Shown: piece by piece, positions 16,342-25,582 of the stretch
Numbering within the stretch: the first letter of the stretch is position 1
How the letters are laid out: each line of letters begins with the position of its first letter
Origin: Methylomicrobium lacus_A
Lineage (GTDB): Bacteria > Pseudomonadota > Gammaproteobacteria > Methylococcales > Methylomonadaceae
Direction: 5' to 3'
NCBI RefSeq assembly: GCF_041897535.1
Contig: NZ_CP169217.1
Span: forward strand, 310,001 to 374,000
DNA length: 64,000 bases
Translations under genes and position numbers: made by a program
The notes under the pieces: model-generated
The model's database searches: none
The model's input: only the letters and a program-made list of their open reading frames with translations
Told to the model about the DNA's origin: nothing

Positions 16342-17571
16342 TTAAATGTTCAGTAGTAAGTGGGCCGGCGACTCCAGACACTCCTTGATCGTGACTAAAA
16401 ACTGCACCGCTTCCCTGCCGTCCACCAGACGGTGATCGTAAGACAGCGCCAGATACATGATCGGCCTAATCACGATTTGGCCGTTCTCGACGACCGGACG
16501 CTCCTTGATCGCATGCATGCCGAGAATCGCGCATTGCGGTGGATTCAGAATCGGCGTCGACAGCATCGAGCCGAATATGCCGCCGTTGGTGATCGTAAAG
16601 GTCCCCCCTTGCAGGTCCTCATAGGTCAAGGTGCCCGAACGCGCCTTCTCGCCGAAATCGGCGATGGTTTTTTCGATGCCGGCAAAATCGAGTTGATCGG
16701 CGTCGCGCAGCACCGGCACGATCAAGCCGCGCGGCGTCGAGACCGCGATGCCGATGTCGTAGTAACCGTGATAGATGATGTCATTGCCGTCGATCGAGGC
16801 ATTGATTGCCGGAAATTTCTTCAGTGCCTCGATCGACGCCTTCACGAAGAACGACATGAAGCCGAGTTTGGCATTGTGTTTTTGTTCGAAGCGGGTCTTG
16901 TACTGGTTGCGCAGATCGATCACGCTCTGCATGTTCACTTCGTTGAACGTAGTCAACATCGCCGCGTTTTGCTGCGCCTGCAACAGACGTTCGGCGACTT
17001 TCGCGCGCAGCCGGGTCATCGGCACCCGCTGTTCGGGGCGCAGATTCGAAACGCCGACGCTGCGCTCGGCCGCTTTCGGTTGCGGCGGCTCCGGCGCAAC
17101 GGGAGCCTTCTGTTCGGTCGGCTCGGTTTCCTGAACGCTTTGTTTTTTCAGATGGTCGAGCACGTCCGATTTGGTGATGCGGCCGCTCTTGCCGGTGCCG
17201 GCAATCTCCTGAGGGTTCAGCGTCGTTTCATGCAAGAGGCGCCTGACCGATGGGCTCAATGGCATCTCCGCCTCATGCTGCGCTTCCGCAGGCTTTGCGG
17301 ACGTTTCGGCGGGTGCGGCAGCGGCAGTGCTTCCGGCCGCTTCGATCACTGCCAACACGTCGCCGGCGGTCACCACCGAACCGTCTTCCTTCAGGATACT
17401 GGCCAATACGCCGGACTCTGGAGCCGGGACTTCGAGCACGACCTTGTCGGTTTCCAGATCGACCAGATTTTCATTTCTGGCGACCGTGTCGCCAGGCTTC
17501 TTGTGCCAATTGATCAAGGTGGCGTCGGCGACCGATTCCGGTAAATTGGGGACTAAGACTTCAATGCTCAT
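16342..17571 (-). CDS. sucB: 2-oxoglutarate dehydrogenase E2, dihydrolipoamide succinyltransferase
   Basis: A 409-residue E2 core enzyme that passes succinyl groups to CoA. The ATG at 17571 starts MSIEVLVPNLPESVADAT; upstream codons in frame are not family-like. Residues 1-77 form one lipoyl domain with the lipoylated Lys in DLETDKVVLEV. An Ala/Pro linker, the E1/E3-binding domain (LSPSVRRLLHETTLNPQEI, about 115-150) and the catalytic core follow, with the His/Asp motif SYDHRLVDGREAV near the C-terminus. All key residues are intact. It is between sucA (1-bp gap) and lpd. Confidence 0.95.
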   Translation of the reverse strand: MSIEVLVPNLPESVADATLINWHKKPGDTVARNENLVDLETDKVVLEVPAPESGVLASILKEDGSVVTAGDVLAVIEAAGSTAAAAPAETSAKPAEAQHEAEMPLSPSVRRLLHETTLNPQEIAGTGKSGRITKSDVLDHLKKQSVQETEPTEQKAPVAPEPPQPKAAERSVGVSNLRPEQRVPMTRLRAKVAERLLQAQQNAAMLTTFNEVNMQSVIDLRNQYKTRFEQKHNAKLGFMSFFVKASIEALKKFPAINASIDGNDIIYHGYYDIGIAVSTPRGLIVPVLRDADQLDFAGIEKTIADFGEKARSGTLTYEDLQGGTFTITNGGIFGSMLSTPILNPPQCAILGMHAIKERPVVENGQIVIRPIMYLALSYDHRLVDGREAVQFLVTIKECLESPAHLLLNI

Positions 17572-17572
17572 A

Positions 17573-20404
17573 TTAATTTCCTGCTGGGTTACCGTACAAA
17601 GCCGAATCGACGACGGCTTTTTGTTGCTTGATATGAACGTAAAAACTTCCGACCGCCGGCGCCGCGGACGCCTCGCGCCCGCTGTAGCTGACGCGGATAT
17701 GCGGCGCCAGGTTGTCGTGGAAGTGATGGTTCGATTGATACCAGACGCCCTGGTTTTTCGGCTCCTCCTGGCACCAGACAAACTCCTTCAGGTTCGGATA
17801 CTTGGCCAGCTCCGCCTTGAACTGGTCATTCGGAAACGGGTAAAGCTGTTCGATACGGGCGATCGCGACATGTTGCAGACCGGCCTCGCGGCGCGCTTCG
17901 AGCAGGTCGTAATACACCTTGCCCGCACAGAGCACGAAGCGGGTCACCTTATTCGGATCGATGTCGTCCACTTCGCCGATGATGGTCTGGAAATGGCCGC
18001 CGGTCAGATCTTCCAGCGTCGACACCGCGAGCTTGTGCCGGAGCAGGCTTTTAGGGCTCATCACGATCAACGGTTTCCGGTAAGGCCGGACCATCTGACG
18101 GCGCAGCAGATGAAAGATTTGCGCGGGGGTCGTCGGCGTGCAGACCTGCATGTTGTGCTCGGCGCACAGTTGCAGATAACGCTCCAGCCGCGCGGACGAA
18201 TGTTCGGGGCCTTGGCCTTCAAAGCCGTGCGGCAGCAGCAGCACCAGGCCGCACAAACGGCCCCACTTGGTTTCGCCGGAACTGATGAATTGATCGATCA
18301 GGACCTGGGCTCCGTTCGCGAAATCGCCGAATTGTGCCTCCCATATCGTCAGCGTATTGGGCATCGTAGTGCTGTAGCCGTATTCAAAGCCTAACACGCC
18401 GGCTTCGGACAACAGTGAATCGTAAATATCGGCGCGCCCCTGATCCTTGTCGAGATGGCGCAGCGGAATATATTCTTCCCGCTTCTGCTGGTTATGCAGC
18501 ACCGCATGCCGGTGCACGAAGGTGCCCCGGCCGACGTCCTGTCCGGTCAGCCGCACATGATATTTTTCCATCAGCAGCGTCGCATAAGCCATATTTTCCG
18601 CGAACCCCCAGTCCAGCGGCAACGCGCCGGCGGCCATCTTGCGGCGGTTATCCATTACCTTGGCGACGCGCGCATGCAGTTCGAATCCGGCCGGCAGGCG
18701 CAGCATCCGGTCATTGCAATAACGCAAGCGGTCGAGCGAGACGGCCGTATCGCCCGGCACCTCCCAATCCCGGCCATGAAAATGATTCCATTGATGGGTA
18801 TAGGAATATTTCGGATTTTGCGACAATGGCCGTGACACCACCAAGCCTTCGTCCAGCATGCGCTGATAGTCGGTGACCATCGCCGCCGCTTGTTCGGCAG
18901 TCAAAACGCCTTCGGCAATCAATTTCTCGGCGTACAAGGTTCTCGTGCTTTTGAGGCCGCGGATCTTTTTGTACATCATCGGCTGCGTCGCCGCCGGCTC
19001 GTCCGCCTCGTTATGGCCCAGGCGCCGGTAGCAGATCAGATCGATCACCACATCCTTCTTGAAGGTCATCCGGTAATCGAGCGCCAGCTTGCTGACGAAG
19101 ACCACCGCTTCGGGGTCGTCGCCATTCACATGAAATACCGGCGCCTGAATCATGCTGGCAATGTCGGTGCAATACAGCGTCGAACGGGAGTCTTTCGGAT
19201 TGCTGGTCGTAAAGCCTATCTGATTGTTGATCACGATATGGATCGTACCCCCGGTTTCGAACGCGCGCGTCTGCGACATGTTCAGCGTTTCCATCACGAT
19301 GCCCTGCCCCGAAAACGCCGCATCGCCGTGGATCAAGACCGGAATGACCGATTCCTTGCCGTCGATGCCGGCGCGGTCCTGACGCGCCCTAACCGATCCC
19401 TCGACGACCGGATTGATGATCTCCAGGTGCGACGGATTGAAGGCCAGCGTCAAATGCACAGGCCCTGTCGGCGTGTCGATGTCGGACGAAAAACCCATGT
19501 GATATTTGACGTCGCCTGAACTGACGCCCGGCGTGGATGCCCAGTTGCCGGCGAATTCGTCGAACAACTGCGCGGGGCTCTTGCCGAGAATATTGACCAG
19601 CACGTTCAAGCGGCCGCGATGCGCCATGCCGATCACGATTTCGTTGACGCCCCGGGTGCTGCAGCCCATGATCAACTCGTCGAGCACCGGGATCAGCGAC
19701 TCGCCGCCTTCGAGCGAAAAGCGTTTCTGGCCCACGAATTTGTTATGCAGATAGACTTCGATGCCTTCGGCCGCGGTCAAAAGTTTCAACACCCAGCGCT
19801 GTTTTTCAGGATCCAGAGTCAGATTGCCCTTCGCATTTTCCATCCGGCTGATCAGCCAGCGCCGCGTCGGCGTATCGGCGATATGCATATATTCGGAGCC
19901 GATACTGCCGCAATAAATCTCTTTCAAATTCGCGATGATCTCGCGCAGCGGCAGGCGATCGACGCCGTGCAAAATGCCGGTGTCGAACCAGGTGTCCATA
20001 TCCGGCTCGGAAAGACCGTAAAAGCCCGGGTCCAGGTCGGGCGGCTGCGGCTGCGGCATCATCGCGCCGAGCGGATTGTTATTCGCGATTTGATGGCCGC
20101 GCACCCGGTAATGATTGATCAGCCGCGCCACGGCCGCCTGCTTCTTGACGCTTTCCTCGGTGAAGCCCTGCAATTGCGCGAGCCGGCCCTGCGATTTCAA
20201 CGCCAGTTCGGCAAAACGCTCGACGATCGGGCTGTGCGGCGTTTCATAACCGCCGCCGTTCTGCAGCGCACGAAAACGCTGTCGCCAATCGGGATCGACC
20301 GATTCCGGGTCTTTCAAATATCGTTCGTATAAATCTTCGATGAACCAGGCGTTGCTTCCGTACAGCGAGGAAGTTTCCCGGAATTTTTCAAGCAGCGAGG
20401 CCAT
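17573..20404 (-). CDS. sucA: 2-oxoglutarate dehydrogenase E1 component
   Basis: A 943-residue thiamine-diphosphate enzyme that decarboxylates 2-oxoglutarate. Motifs seen: SLYGSNAWFIEDLYERYL (N-terminal E2-contact region), GMAHRGRLNVLVN (about 260), GDAAFSGQGIVMETLNMSQ and HIVINNQIGFTTSNP (ThDP site), YRRLGHNEADEPAATQP, and the C-terminal transketolase-like part with EYGYSTTMPNTLTIWEAQFG and FVWCQEEPKNQG. Length and motifs match active SucA. It is the first gene of the minus-strand operon sucA-sucB-lpd-unknown. Its presence bears on the TCA cycle in this lineage. Confidence 0.96.
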   Translation of the reverse strand: MASLLEKFRETSSLYGSNAWFIEDLYERYLKDPESVDPDWRQRFRALQNGGGYETPHSPIVERFAELALKSQGRLAQLQGFTEESVKKQAAVARLINHYRVRGHQIANNNPLGAMMPQPQPPDLDPGFYGLSEPDMDTWFDTGILHGVDRLPLREIIANLKEIYCGSIGSEYMHIADTPTRRWLISRMENAKGNLTLDPEKQRWVLKLLTAAEGIEVYLHNKFVGQKRFSLEGGESLIPVLDELIMGCSTRGVNEIVIGMAHRGRLNVLVNILGKSPAQLFDEFAGNWASTPGVSSGDVKYHMGFSSDIDTPTGPVHLTLAFNPSHLEIINPVVEGSVRARQDRAGIDGKESVIPVLIHGDAAFSGQGIVMETLNMSQTRAFETGGTIHIVINNQIGFTTSNPKDSRSTLYCTDIASMIQAPVFHVNGDDPEAVVFVSKLALDYRMTFKKDVVIDLICYRRLGHNEADEPAATQPMMYKKIRGLKSTRTLYAEKLIAEGVLTAEQAAAMVTDYQRMLDEGLVVSRPLSQNPKYSYTHQWNHFHGRDWEVPGDTAVSLDRLRYCNDRMLRLPAGFELHARVAKVMDNRRKMAAGALPLDWGFAENMAYATLLMEKYHVRLTGQDVGRGTFVHRHAVLHNQQKREEYIPLRHLDKDQGRADIYDSLLSEAGVLGFEYGYSTTMPNTLTIWEAQFGDFANGAQVLIDQFISSGETKWGRLCGLVLLLPHGFEGQGPEHSSARLERYLQLCAEHNMQVCTPTTPAQIFHLLRRQMVRPYRKPLIVMSPKSLLRHKLAVSTLEDLTGGHFQTIIGEVDDIDPNKVTRFVLCAGKVYYDLLEARREAGLQHVAIARIEQLYPFPNDQFKAELAKYPNLKEFVWCQEEPKNQGVWYQSNHHFHDNLAPHIRVSYSGREASAAPAVGSFYVHIKQQKAVVDSALYGNPAGN

Positions 20405-20567
20405 GACGGTGTCCTGATGGGAAGAGCGTAAATGTCTGTCGGTCCAGATAACTATTCGCGCGAGAGAGCGTAATGGTATATTACCAGCATGCGCGGTCTT
20501 TGCTAACTAAAAAAGCAAGCGCAGGACCCGGAAAACAGTTTAGCTCAAAGCCCGATCGATAAAACGT

Positions 20568-21263
20568 ATGACAGACTCGAAAAACATCGTAATCAAAGTC
20601 AAATACACGCCCACCAATACCGGAGCGGAATCTCCGGCATCTCAGCCGCGAATGATAACAGAATGGAATATCAAAAGAATAGTTAGCGCGTTAGCCGTTC
20701 TGATGCTATTGCTGGCAGCGCTGTTCTTTGTTTTGCGCGGTACATCACGTGATACCGACAACGCGCGGAATGCAGCGGCTTCAGGCCAAATCGAAGCGCC
20801 CGTGCAGGCCGCTCCCGCCGGCGCAGCCAAACTGGAGGAGACGCCCGTCGCGGCTTCGACTCCCGATGCGGCCAGCACCACAATCGAGGCCAAGCAATCG
20901 CCGCCGGAGCCCGCCAAAGCGAGTCAGGGCGGCAGAGTCCGCCGAGCGGTGCTTGCCTACCGCATCATCGACAAAGAGCCAGCCGATCTGATCGGCGCCA
21001 CCGTCAGCGTCAGCCGTGCACAGCCGGTTCTGGTGCATTATTTTATCGAAGTCAGGGGCAAGACGGATCAGACCCTGTTTCACGAATGGCGCAAGGACGG
21101 TCAGCTGGTTCTGCGCCATCCGATGGCAATCTCAGCGTCAAGATGGCGCACCTCCAGCCAACGGCAGTTAGGCCCGGAAGACGTGGGGCTTTGGTCGGTA
21201 CGCACGGTCGATGATCAAGGCGGCCTGATGAATGAAATGCAATTCACCGTATCCGCGCAATAA
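20568..21263 (+). CDS. DUF2914 membrane-anchored protein
   Basis: A 231-residue protein. Residues 1-35 are cytoplasmic; one membrane helix follows (IVSALAVLMLLLAALFFVL, about 36-55), then an Ala/Pro/Glu-rich linker to about residue 120. The C-terminal domain (about 125-231, RVRRAVLAYRIIDKEPAD...ALVHYFIEV-like with FHEWRKDGQLVL and VGLWSVRTVDDQG) matches DUF2914, a small beta-rich periplasmic domain of unknown role. It diverges from sucA and has no co-directional partner within 600 bp. Confidence 0.8.
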   Translation: MTDSKNIVIKVKYTPTNTGAESPASQPRMITEWNIKRIVSALAVLMLLLAALFFVLRGTSRDTDNARNAAASGQIEAPVQAAPAGAAKLEETPVAASTPDAASTTIEAKQSPPEPAKASQGGRVRRAVLAYRIIDKEPADLIGATVSVSRAQPVLVHYFIEVRGKTDQTLFHEWRKDGQLVLRHPMAISASRWRTSSQRQLGPEDVGLWSVRTVDDQGGLMNEMQFTVSAQ

Positions 21264-21797
21264 ACCTATTCCCCCGCATTGACAATCAAGCGCATTTTTC
21301 TTTTGGAGCGGCTATCGAGTGCTGTCCATTGACGCGTTGCAGTATTACCGGTGGCTTTGTAAAAACCTGATCGTGGTCGTGACTATATCGACTTTGAATC
21401 CTTCCCGCTTAATCGATATCCTTATATAGCCTTATTCAAATCCAATATCTCAGCATAGCCACTGGACGCTCGATGAAATTCCGGCTGCCTAGCCGTATTT
21501 GATTTCACCCTCCATCGCATTGGTCTGCGTGTTGGCTCTCTCTGCTGGCTTAGACACTTTCTTTAAATGTGGCATCCATGTAGTCGCCCAGATTTCTTAG
21601 CATAACAACATTAATACCAGCTTAAATAATTAAGCGATGCACTCCATACAGAAATTTCGTTTGTCGAATAATAACCCTCCACGCTCTACTCGCCTAGCAT
21701 TAATATTGAACAAAGTAACACCAAAAAGAGTCATTGGTATCGAGAACGGTCAAGTTTTCTAAATAAATACTGATGACCGGCGTTATTGACACCCTTA
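21264..21797. other. Long non-coding region with gene remnants
   Basis: Between the DUF2914 gene and the H-NS promoter this stretch of about 530 bp is AT-rich and contains no complete gene. On the minus strand two short open pieces look coding-like: 21621-21553 (reading GINVVMLRNLGDYMDATF) and an adjacent frame ending near 21495 (reading ERANTQTNAMEGEIKYG). Stops and a frame change separate them, so they look like the remains of one decayed gene of unrecognised family. I see no tRNA. Confidence 0.35.
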
Positions 21798-21844
21798 AAA
21801 TACCTAATAGGGTATTTAAAATCTGTTATTAACTATGTTATAAT
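21798..21844 (+). promoter_or_regulatory. Probable promoter with overlapping palindrome for the H-NS-like gene
   Basis: A perfect -10 hexamer TATAAT lies at 21839-21844, 33 bases before the ATG. At 17-bp spacing the -35 would be TTAAAA (21816-21821). The inverted repeat AAATACC-N6-GGTATTT (21798-21817) overlaps that -35, as an operator would. The surrounding DNA is very AT-rich, the kind of DNA H-NS proteins bind, so autoregulation is possible. Confidence 0.5.
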
Positions 21845-21876
21845 TCACCGCTCGTTAATTTCAAGCCCATAAAAAT

Positions 21877-22191
21877 ATGACTGATTATCAGAATCTTTCT
21901 TTGAACGAATTACAAACCGTTATCGACAATGCCGAGAAGGCATTAAAAAATAAACTTGTGAATCATCGCAAGGAAGTTATTGCCCAGATTAAAGAACTGG
22001 CAGCTTCGATCGATGTTTCGGTAGAAATTACCGAAATCGATAAGAAATCGCCTCGCAGAGGCGTTAAAGTGCCGGTCAAATATCGCCATCCGAATGATCC
22101 CGATAAAATCTGGACCGGCCGCGGCATGATGCCGAAATGGCTGCGCACCCTGATCGACCAGGGTCACGACAGCTCCGAGTTTAAAGTTTAA
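21877..22191 (+). CDS. H-NS family nucleoid-associated protein
   Basis: A 104-residue protein with the H-NS plan: a coiled-coil oligomerisation region (residues about 1-55, LSLNELQTVIDNAEKALKNK) and a C-terminal DNA-binding domain with YRHPNDPDKIWTGRGMMPKW, the signature that inserts into the minor groove of AT-rich DNA. It probably silences AT-rich or acquired DNA. It is a single gene followed by a strong hairpin. The family includes H-NS, StpA, BpH3 and MvaT-unrelated forms; I cannot say which paralogue this is. Confidence 0.92.
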   Translation: MTDYQNLSLNELQTVIDNAEKALKNKLVNHRKEVIAQIKELAASIDVSVEITEIDKKSPRRGVKVPVKYRHPNDPDKIWTGRGMMPKWLRTLIDQGHDSSEFKV

Positions 22192-22213
22192 ACGGCTTCG
22201 TTTAATCTTGATC

Positions 22214-22242
22214 CATTGAGGCGGCCTCGGGCCGCCTCAATG
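22214..22242. terminator. Strong bidirectional hairpin between H-NS-like gene and cysZ
   Basis: A perfect 13-bp inverted repeat (CATTGAGGCGGCC / GGCCGCCTCAATG) with a 3-base loop lies between the converging 3' ends. There is no long T run on either side, so termination strength is uncertain, but the position fits a shared terminator. Confidence 0.6.
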
Positions 22243-22244
22243 CT

Positions 22245-22979
22245 TCACCGCGCGTTATCAGTCTCGATTTCACGCACATAGATCGTCGCAGCAATGACGG
22301 CCGCCGGTGCCACGATGATATTAATCAGCGGCAAAGCCAATCCCGCTGCCGCCAGCCCGCCAAAACTCAAAGCCCCCCACCGGACGCCGCCGATCAACTT
22401 GCGTTGCTCGGAAAACAGGATACCGGCATTCTCAAGCGGATAAGCCAAATATTCCAAAGCCATGCCCCAGGCGCCGAATAGTGCCCATAATACCGGCGCG
22501 AGCACATTAATGCCCGGAATGATCGACAATATCACTAGCGGTATGGCGCGGCTTCCCAAATAGGCCGCCCGATTCAATTCGGCCTTAATTACCTTTGGCC
22601 AGGGAGCCTCGGTAATCGTTGCCGACTCTCCGCTGAGTAGCGCCAGCGCCGCCGCCGACAGCATGCCGTAAAAAGGTGCCGCGATTAAATTGGCCAGCAC
22701 CGTAAAGGTAAAGAAACCGGCGATAAAGAAACTGATAAAAAACAGCGGCCATAATATCCAGCGCAGCCATTGCAGCCACCCCGGAATGAATTGGTCGATG
22801 ATATCGGCAAGATACAGATAACCGAGCGCGAAGGCGACGCCATACACTAAAAAATTAATCAAAACCGGAATGAGGACAAATTTTCGCAATTTCGGATTAC
22901 CCAGCAGGCCGATTCCTTGCACGAAAGCCTTGACCGCCAGTAACGGATTATTCCCCTTTTGAATGAATACCATCAGCAA
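22245..22979 (-). CDS. cysZ: CysZ-like inner membrane protein (EI24 domain)
   Basis: A 244-residue membrane protein of the CysZ/EI24 family. CysZ mediates sulfate uptake for cysteine synthesis in enterobacteria. The N-terminal FVQGIGLLGNPKLRKFVLIP is a family hallmark, followed by about four to six hydrophobic segments (for example LINFLVYGVAFALGYLYLA, WILWPLFFISFFIAGFFTF, IIVAPAAVIAATIYV), and the EYLAYPLENAG / FSEQRKLI stretch. It is 23 bp downstream of mtnA on the same strand, but other cys genes are absent, so transport of sulfate is inferred from family only. Confidence 0.82.
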   Translation of the reverse strand: MLMVFIQKGNNPLLAVKAFVQGIGLLGNPKLRKFVLIPVLINFLVYGVAFALGYLYLADIIDQFIPGWLQWLRWILWPLFFISFFIAGFFTFTVLANLIAAPFYGMLSAAALALLSGESATITEAPWPKVIKAELNRAAYLGSRAIPLVILSIIPGINVLAPVLWALFGAWGMALEYLAYPLENAGILFSEQRKLIGGVRWGALSFGGLAAAGLALPLINIIVAPAAVIAATIYVREIETDNAR

Positions 22980-23002
22980 TACTCCCAGGATTTAAATGCG
23001 CA

Positions 23003-24043
23003 TTAAGCTATTTTCAACCGTGCCATGCTTTCTGCGGACGGATTCAATACCACGCCGCTTTCGGTCACGATCGCGCTGATCAGGTCCGCCGGCGTCACGT
23101 CGAAAACCGGATTCCAGGCCTTGACCAGCGTCTCCTGCTCGCGGTAGCAGGCCGGCAACAACTCCGCCGGATCGCGTTCTTCAATTTCGATGCGGCTGCC
23201 GTCCGCGATCGTCCAGTCGATCGTCGAATTCGGCGCGACCACCATGAACTTGACGCCGTGCTGCCTGGCCAACACCGCCAACGCATACGTGCCGATCTTG
23301 TTCGCCGCATCGCCGTTCGCCGCAATCCGGTCCGCGCCGACGATGACCCAATCGATCGCGCCGGAGCGCATCAGCCAGGCCGCCGCCGAATCGGCGATCA
23401 GGGTCGCAGGAATGCCGTCCTGCGACAATTCCCAGACGGTCAGGCGCGCGCCTTGCAGCCAGGGCCGCGTTTCGCCGGCAAAGACCTTGACTGGCTGGCG
23501 GGCGTACAGGCTGCGGATCACGCTCAGCGCGGTGCCGTAGCCGCCGGTCGCCAGGGCGCCGGCATTGCAGTGCGTCAAAACGCCCTTGACGCCGCCGATC
23601 AGATCCGCGCCGCGCTCACCCATCGCCCGGTTCGCGGCGATGTCGTCCGCATGGATAAGCTCGGCCTCGGCTGCAACCGCCGCCAACGGTTCGGCCGGAG
23701 AGGCATCGAGCACCGCTTTCATCCGGTTCAACGCCCAAAACAGATTGACCGCGGTCGGCCGCGATTTGGCCAGCATGTCGATGTCGGCATCGACCCTGGC
23801 CCGCCAATCCGGCGTCTTTTCGCCGGTATGTTTCATCACCGACAATACCACGCCATAGGCCGCGGCAATGCCGATCGCCGGCGCGCCGCGCACCCGCATC
23901 GAGGCGATCGCCTCGCTGACGCCTGCGGCCGAGTCAAAATCCTGATAAACGATCTGCTCAGGCACCTTTCTTTGATCCAGAACCTGCAATTTAGCGCCGG
24001 TCCATTTCAAGGCTTCGACAGATAATCTCATTTGTTTCGTCAT
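23003..24043 (-). CDS. mtnA: S-methyl-5-thioribose-1-phosphate isomerase
   Basis: A 346-residue enzyme of methionine salvage that converts methylthioribose-1-phosphate to methylthioribulose-1-phosphate. Motifs: MRVRGAPAIGIAAAYGV, THCNAGALATGGYGTAL (catalytic Cys region), ETRPWLQGARLT and VGADRIAANGDAANKIGTY (catalytic Asp). These distinguish it from eIF2B-like relatives. It diverges from the MTA/SAH deaminase gene at 24103, with only 59 bp between them, which supports a joint role in recycling methylthioadenosine. No mtnB, mtnC or mtnD lies in the window. Confidence 0.94.
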   Translation of the reverse strand: MTKQMRLSVEALKWTGAKLQVLDQRKVPEQIVYQDFDSAAGVSEAIASMRVRGAPAIGIAAAYGVVLSVMKHTGEKTPDWRARVDADIDMLAKSRPTAVNLFWALNRMKAVLDASPAEPLAAVAAEAELIHADDIAANRAMGERGADLIGGVKGVLTHCNAGALATGGYGTALSVIRSLYARQPVKVFAGETRPWLQGARLTVWELSQDGIPATLIADSAAAWLMRSGAIDWVIVGADRIAANGDAANKIGTYALAVLARQHGVKFMVVAPNSTIDWTIADGSRIEIEERDPAELLPACYREQETLVKAWNPVFDVTPADLISAIVTESGVVLNPSAESMARLKIA

Positions 24044-24102
24044 TATTTGGTCAAATAGGTTGGTAAAAAGTTATAATTCCAGGCTCGATCCAAGGAACAC
24101 TC

Positions 24103-25413
24103 ATGCAAGTCGATACCCTGATCCACGCGCGCTGGATTATACCCGTTGAACCCGAATCCGTAACCTACGAACACCACAGCCTGGCGATCGACGGCGGCAG
24201 GATCGTCGACCTGTTGCCGACCGAACTGGCCAGGCAAAAATACACCGCGACGCATGTCGAAGAGCTCGCCGATCATGCGCTGCTGCCGGGCCTGATCAAC
24301 TGCCATACGCACGCCGCGATGACGCTGCTCCGCGGCATCGCGGACGACCTGCATCTGATGGACTGGTTGCAGCATCATATCTGGCCGCTCGAACAGCGCT
24401 GGGTCAGCGAAGCCTTCGTCAGGGACGGAACGGAGCTTGCGATCGCCGAAATGATCCGCGGCGGCACGACCTGTTTTCAGGACATGTATTTCTTCCCGGA
24501 GGTCGCGGCGCAACAGGCGATCCTGCACGGCATCCGCGCCAGCATCGGCCTGATCGTGGTCGATTTTCCGACCGTCTGGGCCGAAAACGGCGACGCCTAT
24601 ATCGAAAAAGGCCTCGCCCTGCACGATCAATTGCGCCACGAACCGCTGATTACGACCGCGTTCGCGCCGCATGCGCCTTATACGGTTTCGGACGCACCGC
24701 TCAAGAAAATCCGCATGTTCGCGGACGAACTGGAATTGCCGGTGCACATGCATGTGCACGAAACCCGGCACGAAGTCGAACAGGAACAGGCCAAAACCGG
24801 CATGCGGCCGCTGCAGCGCCTGCATGAACTGGGCCTGATTACGCCGTCGCTGATGGCGGTGCACATGACGCAACTGACCGGCGAAGAAATGGACCTGCTC
24901 CGGGACGGCGGCGCGCATGTCGTGCATTGCCCCGAGTCGAACCTGAAACTGGCCAGCGGCTTCTGTCCGGTCGCGGAACTCCTCGCCCGCCGCGTCAACG
25001 TCGCGCTCGGCACCGACGGCGCGGCCAGCAACAACGATCTCGATCTATTCGGCGAAATGCGCACCGCCGCGCTGCTGGCGAAGGCGGTCGCGAACGATGC
25101 CAGCGCCCTGCCCGCGATGACGGCCTTGAAGATGGCGACGATCAACGGCGCCAAGGCGATCGGCATCGACCGGGAAACCGGCTCGCTCGAAATCGGCAAG
25201 GCGGCCGACGTGATCGCGGTCGATTTGAGCGAACTCGAAACCCAGCCCCTGTATTGCCCGGTTTCGCAGATCGTCTATGCGGCCAGCCGCCGTCAGGTCA
25301 GCGATGTCTGGGTCGCCGGCAAACGCCTGTTGAAACACCGCGAGCTGACCACGATCGATCTCGCCGCATTGACCGAAAAAATCGGCCAGTGGCGGCAGCG
25401 GCTAAGCGCTTGA
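24103..25413 (+). CDS. mtaD: TRZ/ATZ family hydrolase, probable MTA/SAH deaminase
   Basis: A 436-residue amidohydrolase. Metal ligands and catalytic residues: NCHTHAAMTLLRG (HxH), a third His in MHVHETRHEVE, a further His in MAVHMTQL, and Asp in LGTDGAASNNDLDLFGEM. This pattern is that of 5-methylthioadenosine / S-adenosylhomocysteine deaminases, which make methylthioinosine or S-inosylhomocysteine. Chlorohydrolases such as AtzA/TrzN share the fold, hence the generic family name. Divergence from mtnA supports the MTA role. It is followed by a short dispersed hairpin repeat and ubiG. Confidence 0.87.
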   Translation: MQVDTLIHARWIIPVEPESVTYEHHSLAIDGGRIVDLLPTELARQKYTATHVEELADHALLPGLINCHTHAAMTLLRGIADDLHLMDWLQHHIWPLEQRWVSEAFVRDGTELAIAEMIRGGTTCFQDMYFFPEVAAQQAILHGIRASIGLIVVDFPTVWAENGDAYIEKGLALHDQLRHEPLITTAFAPHAPYTVSDAPLKKIRMFADELELPVHMHVHETRHEVEQEQAKTGMRPLQRLHELGLITPSLMAVHMTQLTGEEMDLLRDGGAHVVHCPESNLKLASGFCPVAELLARRVNVALGTDGAASNNDLDLFGEMRTAALLAKAVANDASALPAMTALKMATINGAKAIGIDRETGSLEIGKAADVIAVDLSELETQPLYCPVSQIVYAASRRQVSDVWVAGKRLLKHRELTTIDLAALTEKIGQWRQRLSA

Positions 25414-25476
25414 ATGCAAGAGCTATTGCCGAGGGTATCAAAATAAGGCTTTTTCCCTTATTCCCCCTCACCCCAA

Positions 25477-25497
25477 CCCTCTCCCGGAGGGAGAGGG
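25477..25497. repeat. GGGAGAGGG hairpin, dispersed-repeat type
   Basis: A perfect 9-bp inverted repeat CCCTCTCCC-GGA-GGGAGAGGG in the 170-bp gap between the deaminase gene and ubiG. The surrounding CCCCTCACCCCAACCCTCTC is a form seen as a dispersed intergenic repeat in many proteobacterial genomes. It may also act as a terminator for the deaminase gene. Confidence 0.55.
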
Positions 25498-25582
25498 AGT
25501 TTAAATGCGCGCCCAACAAATTGATTTGCCCAAAATTATTAACCTAGTAAAATACTAAACTATAGCCATCATCCGACCGTTT

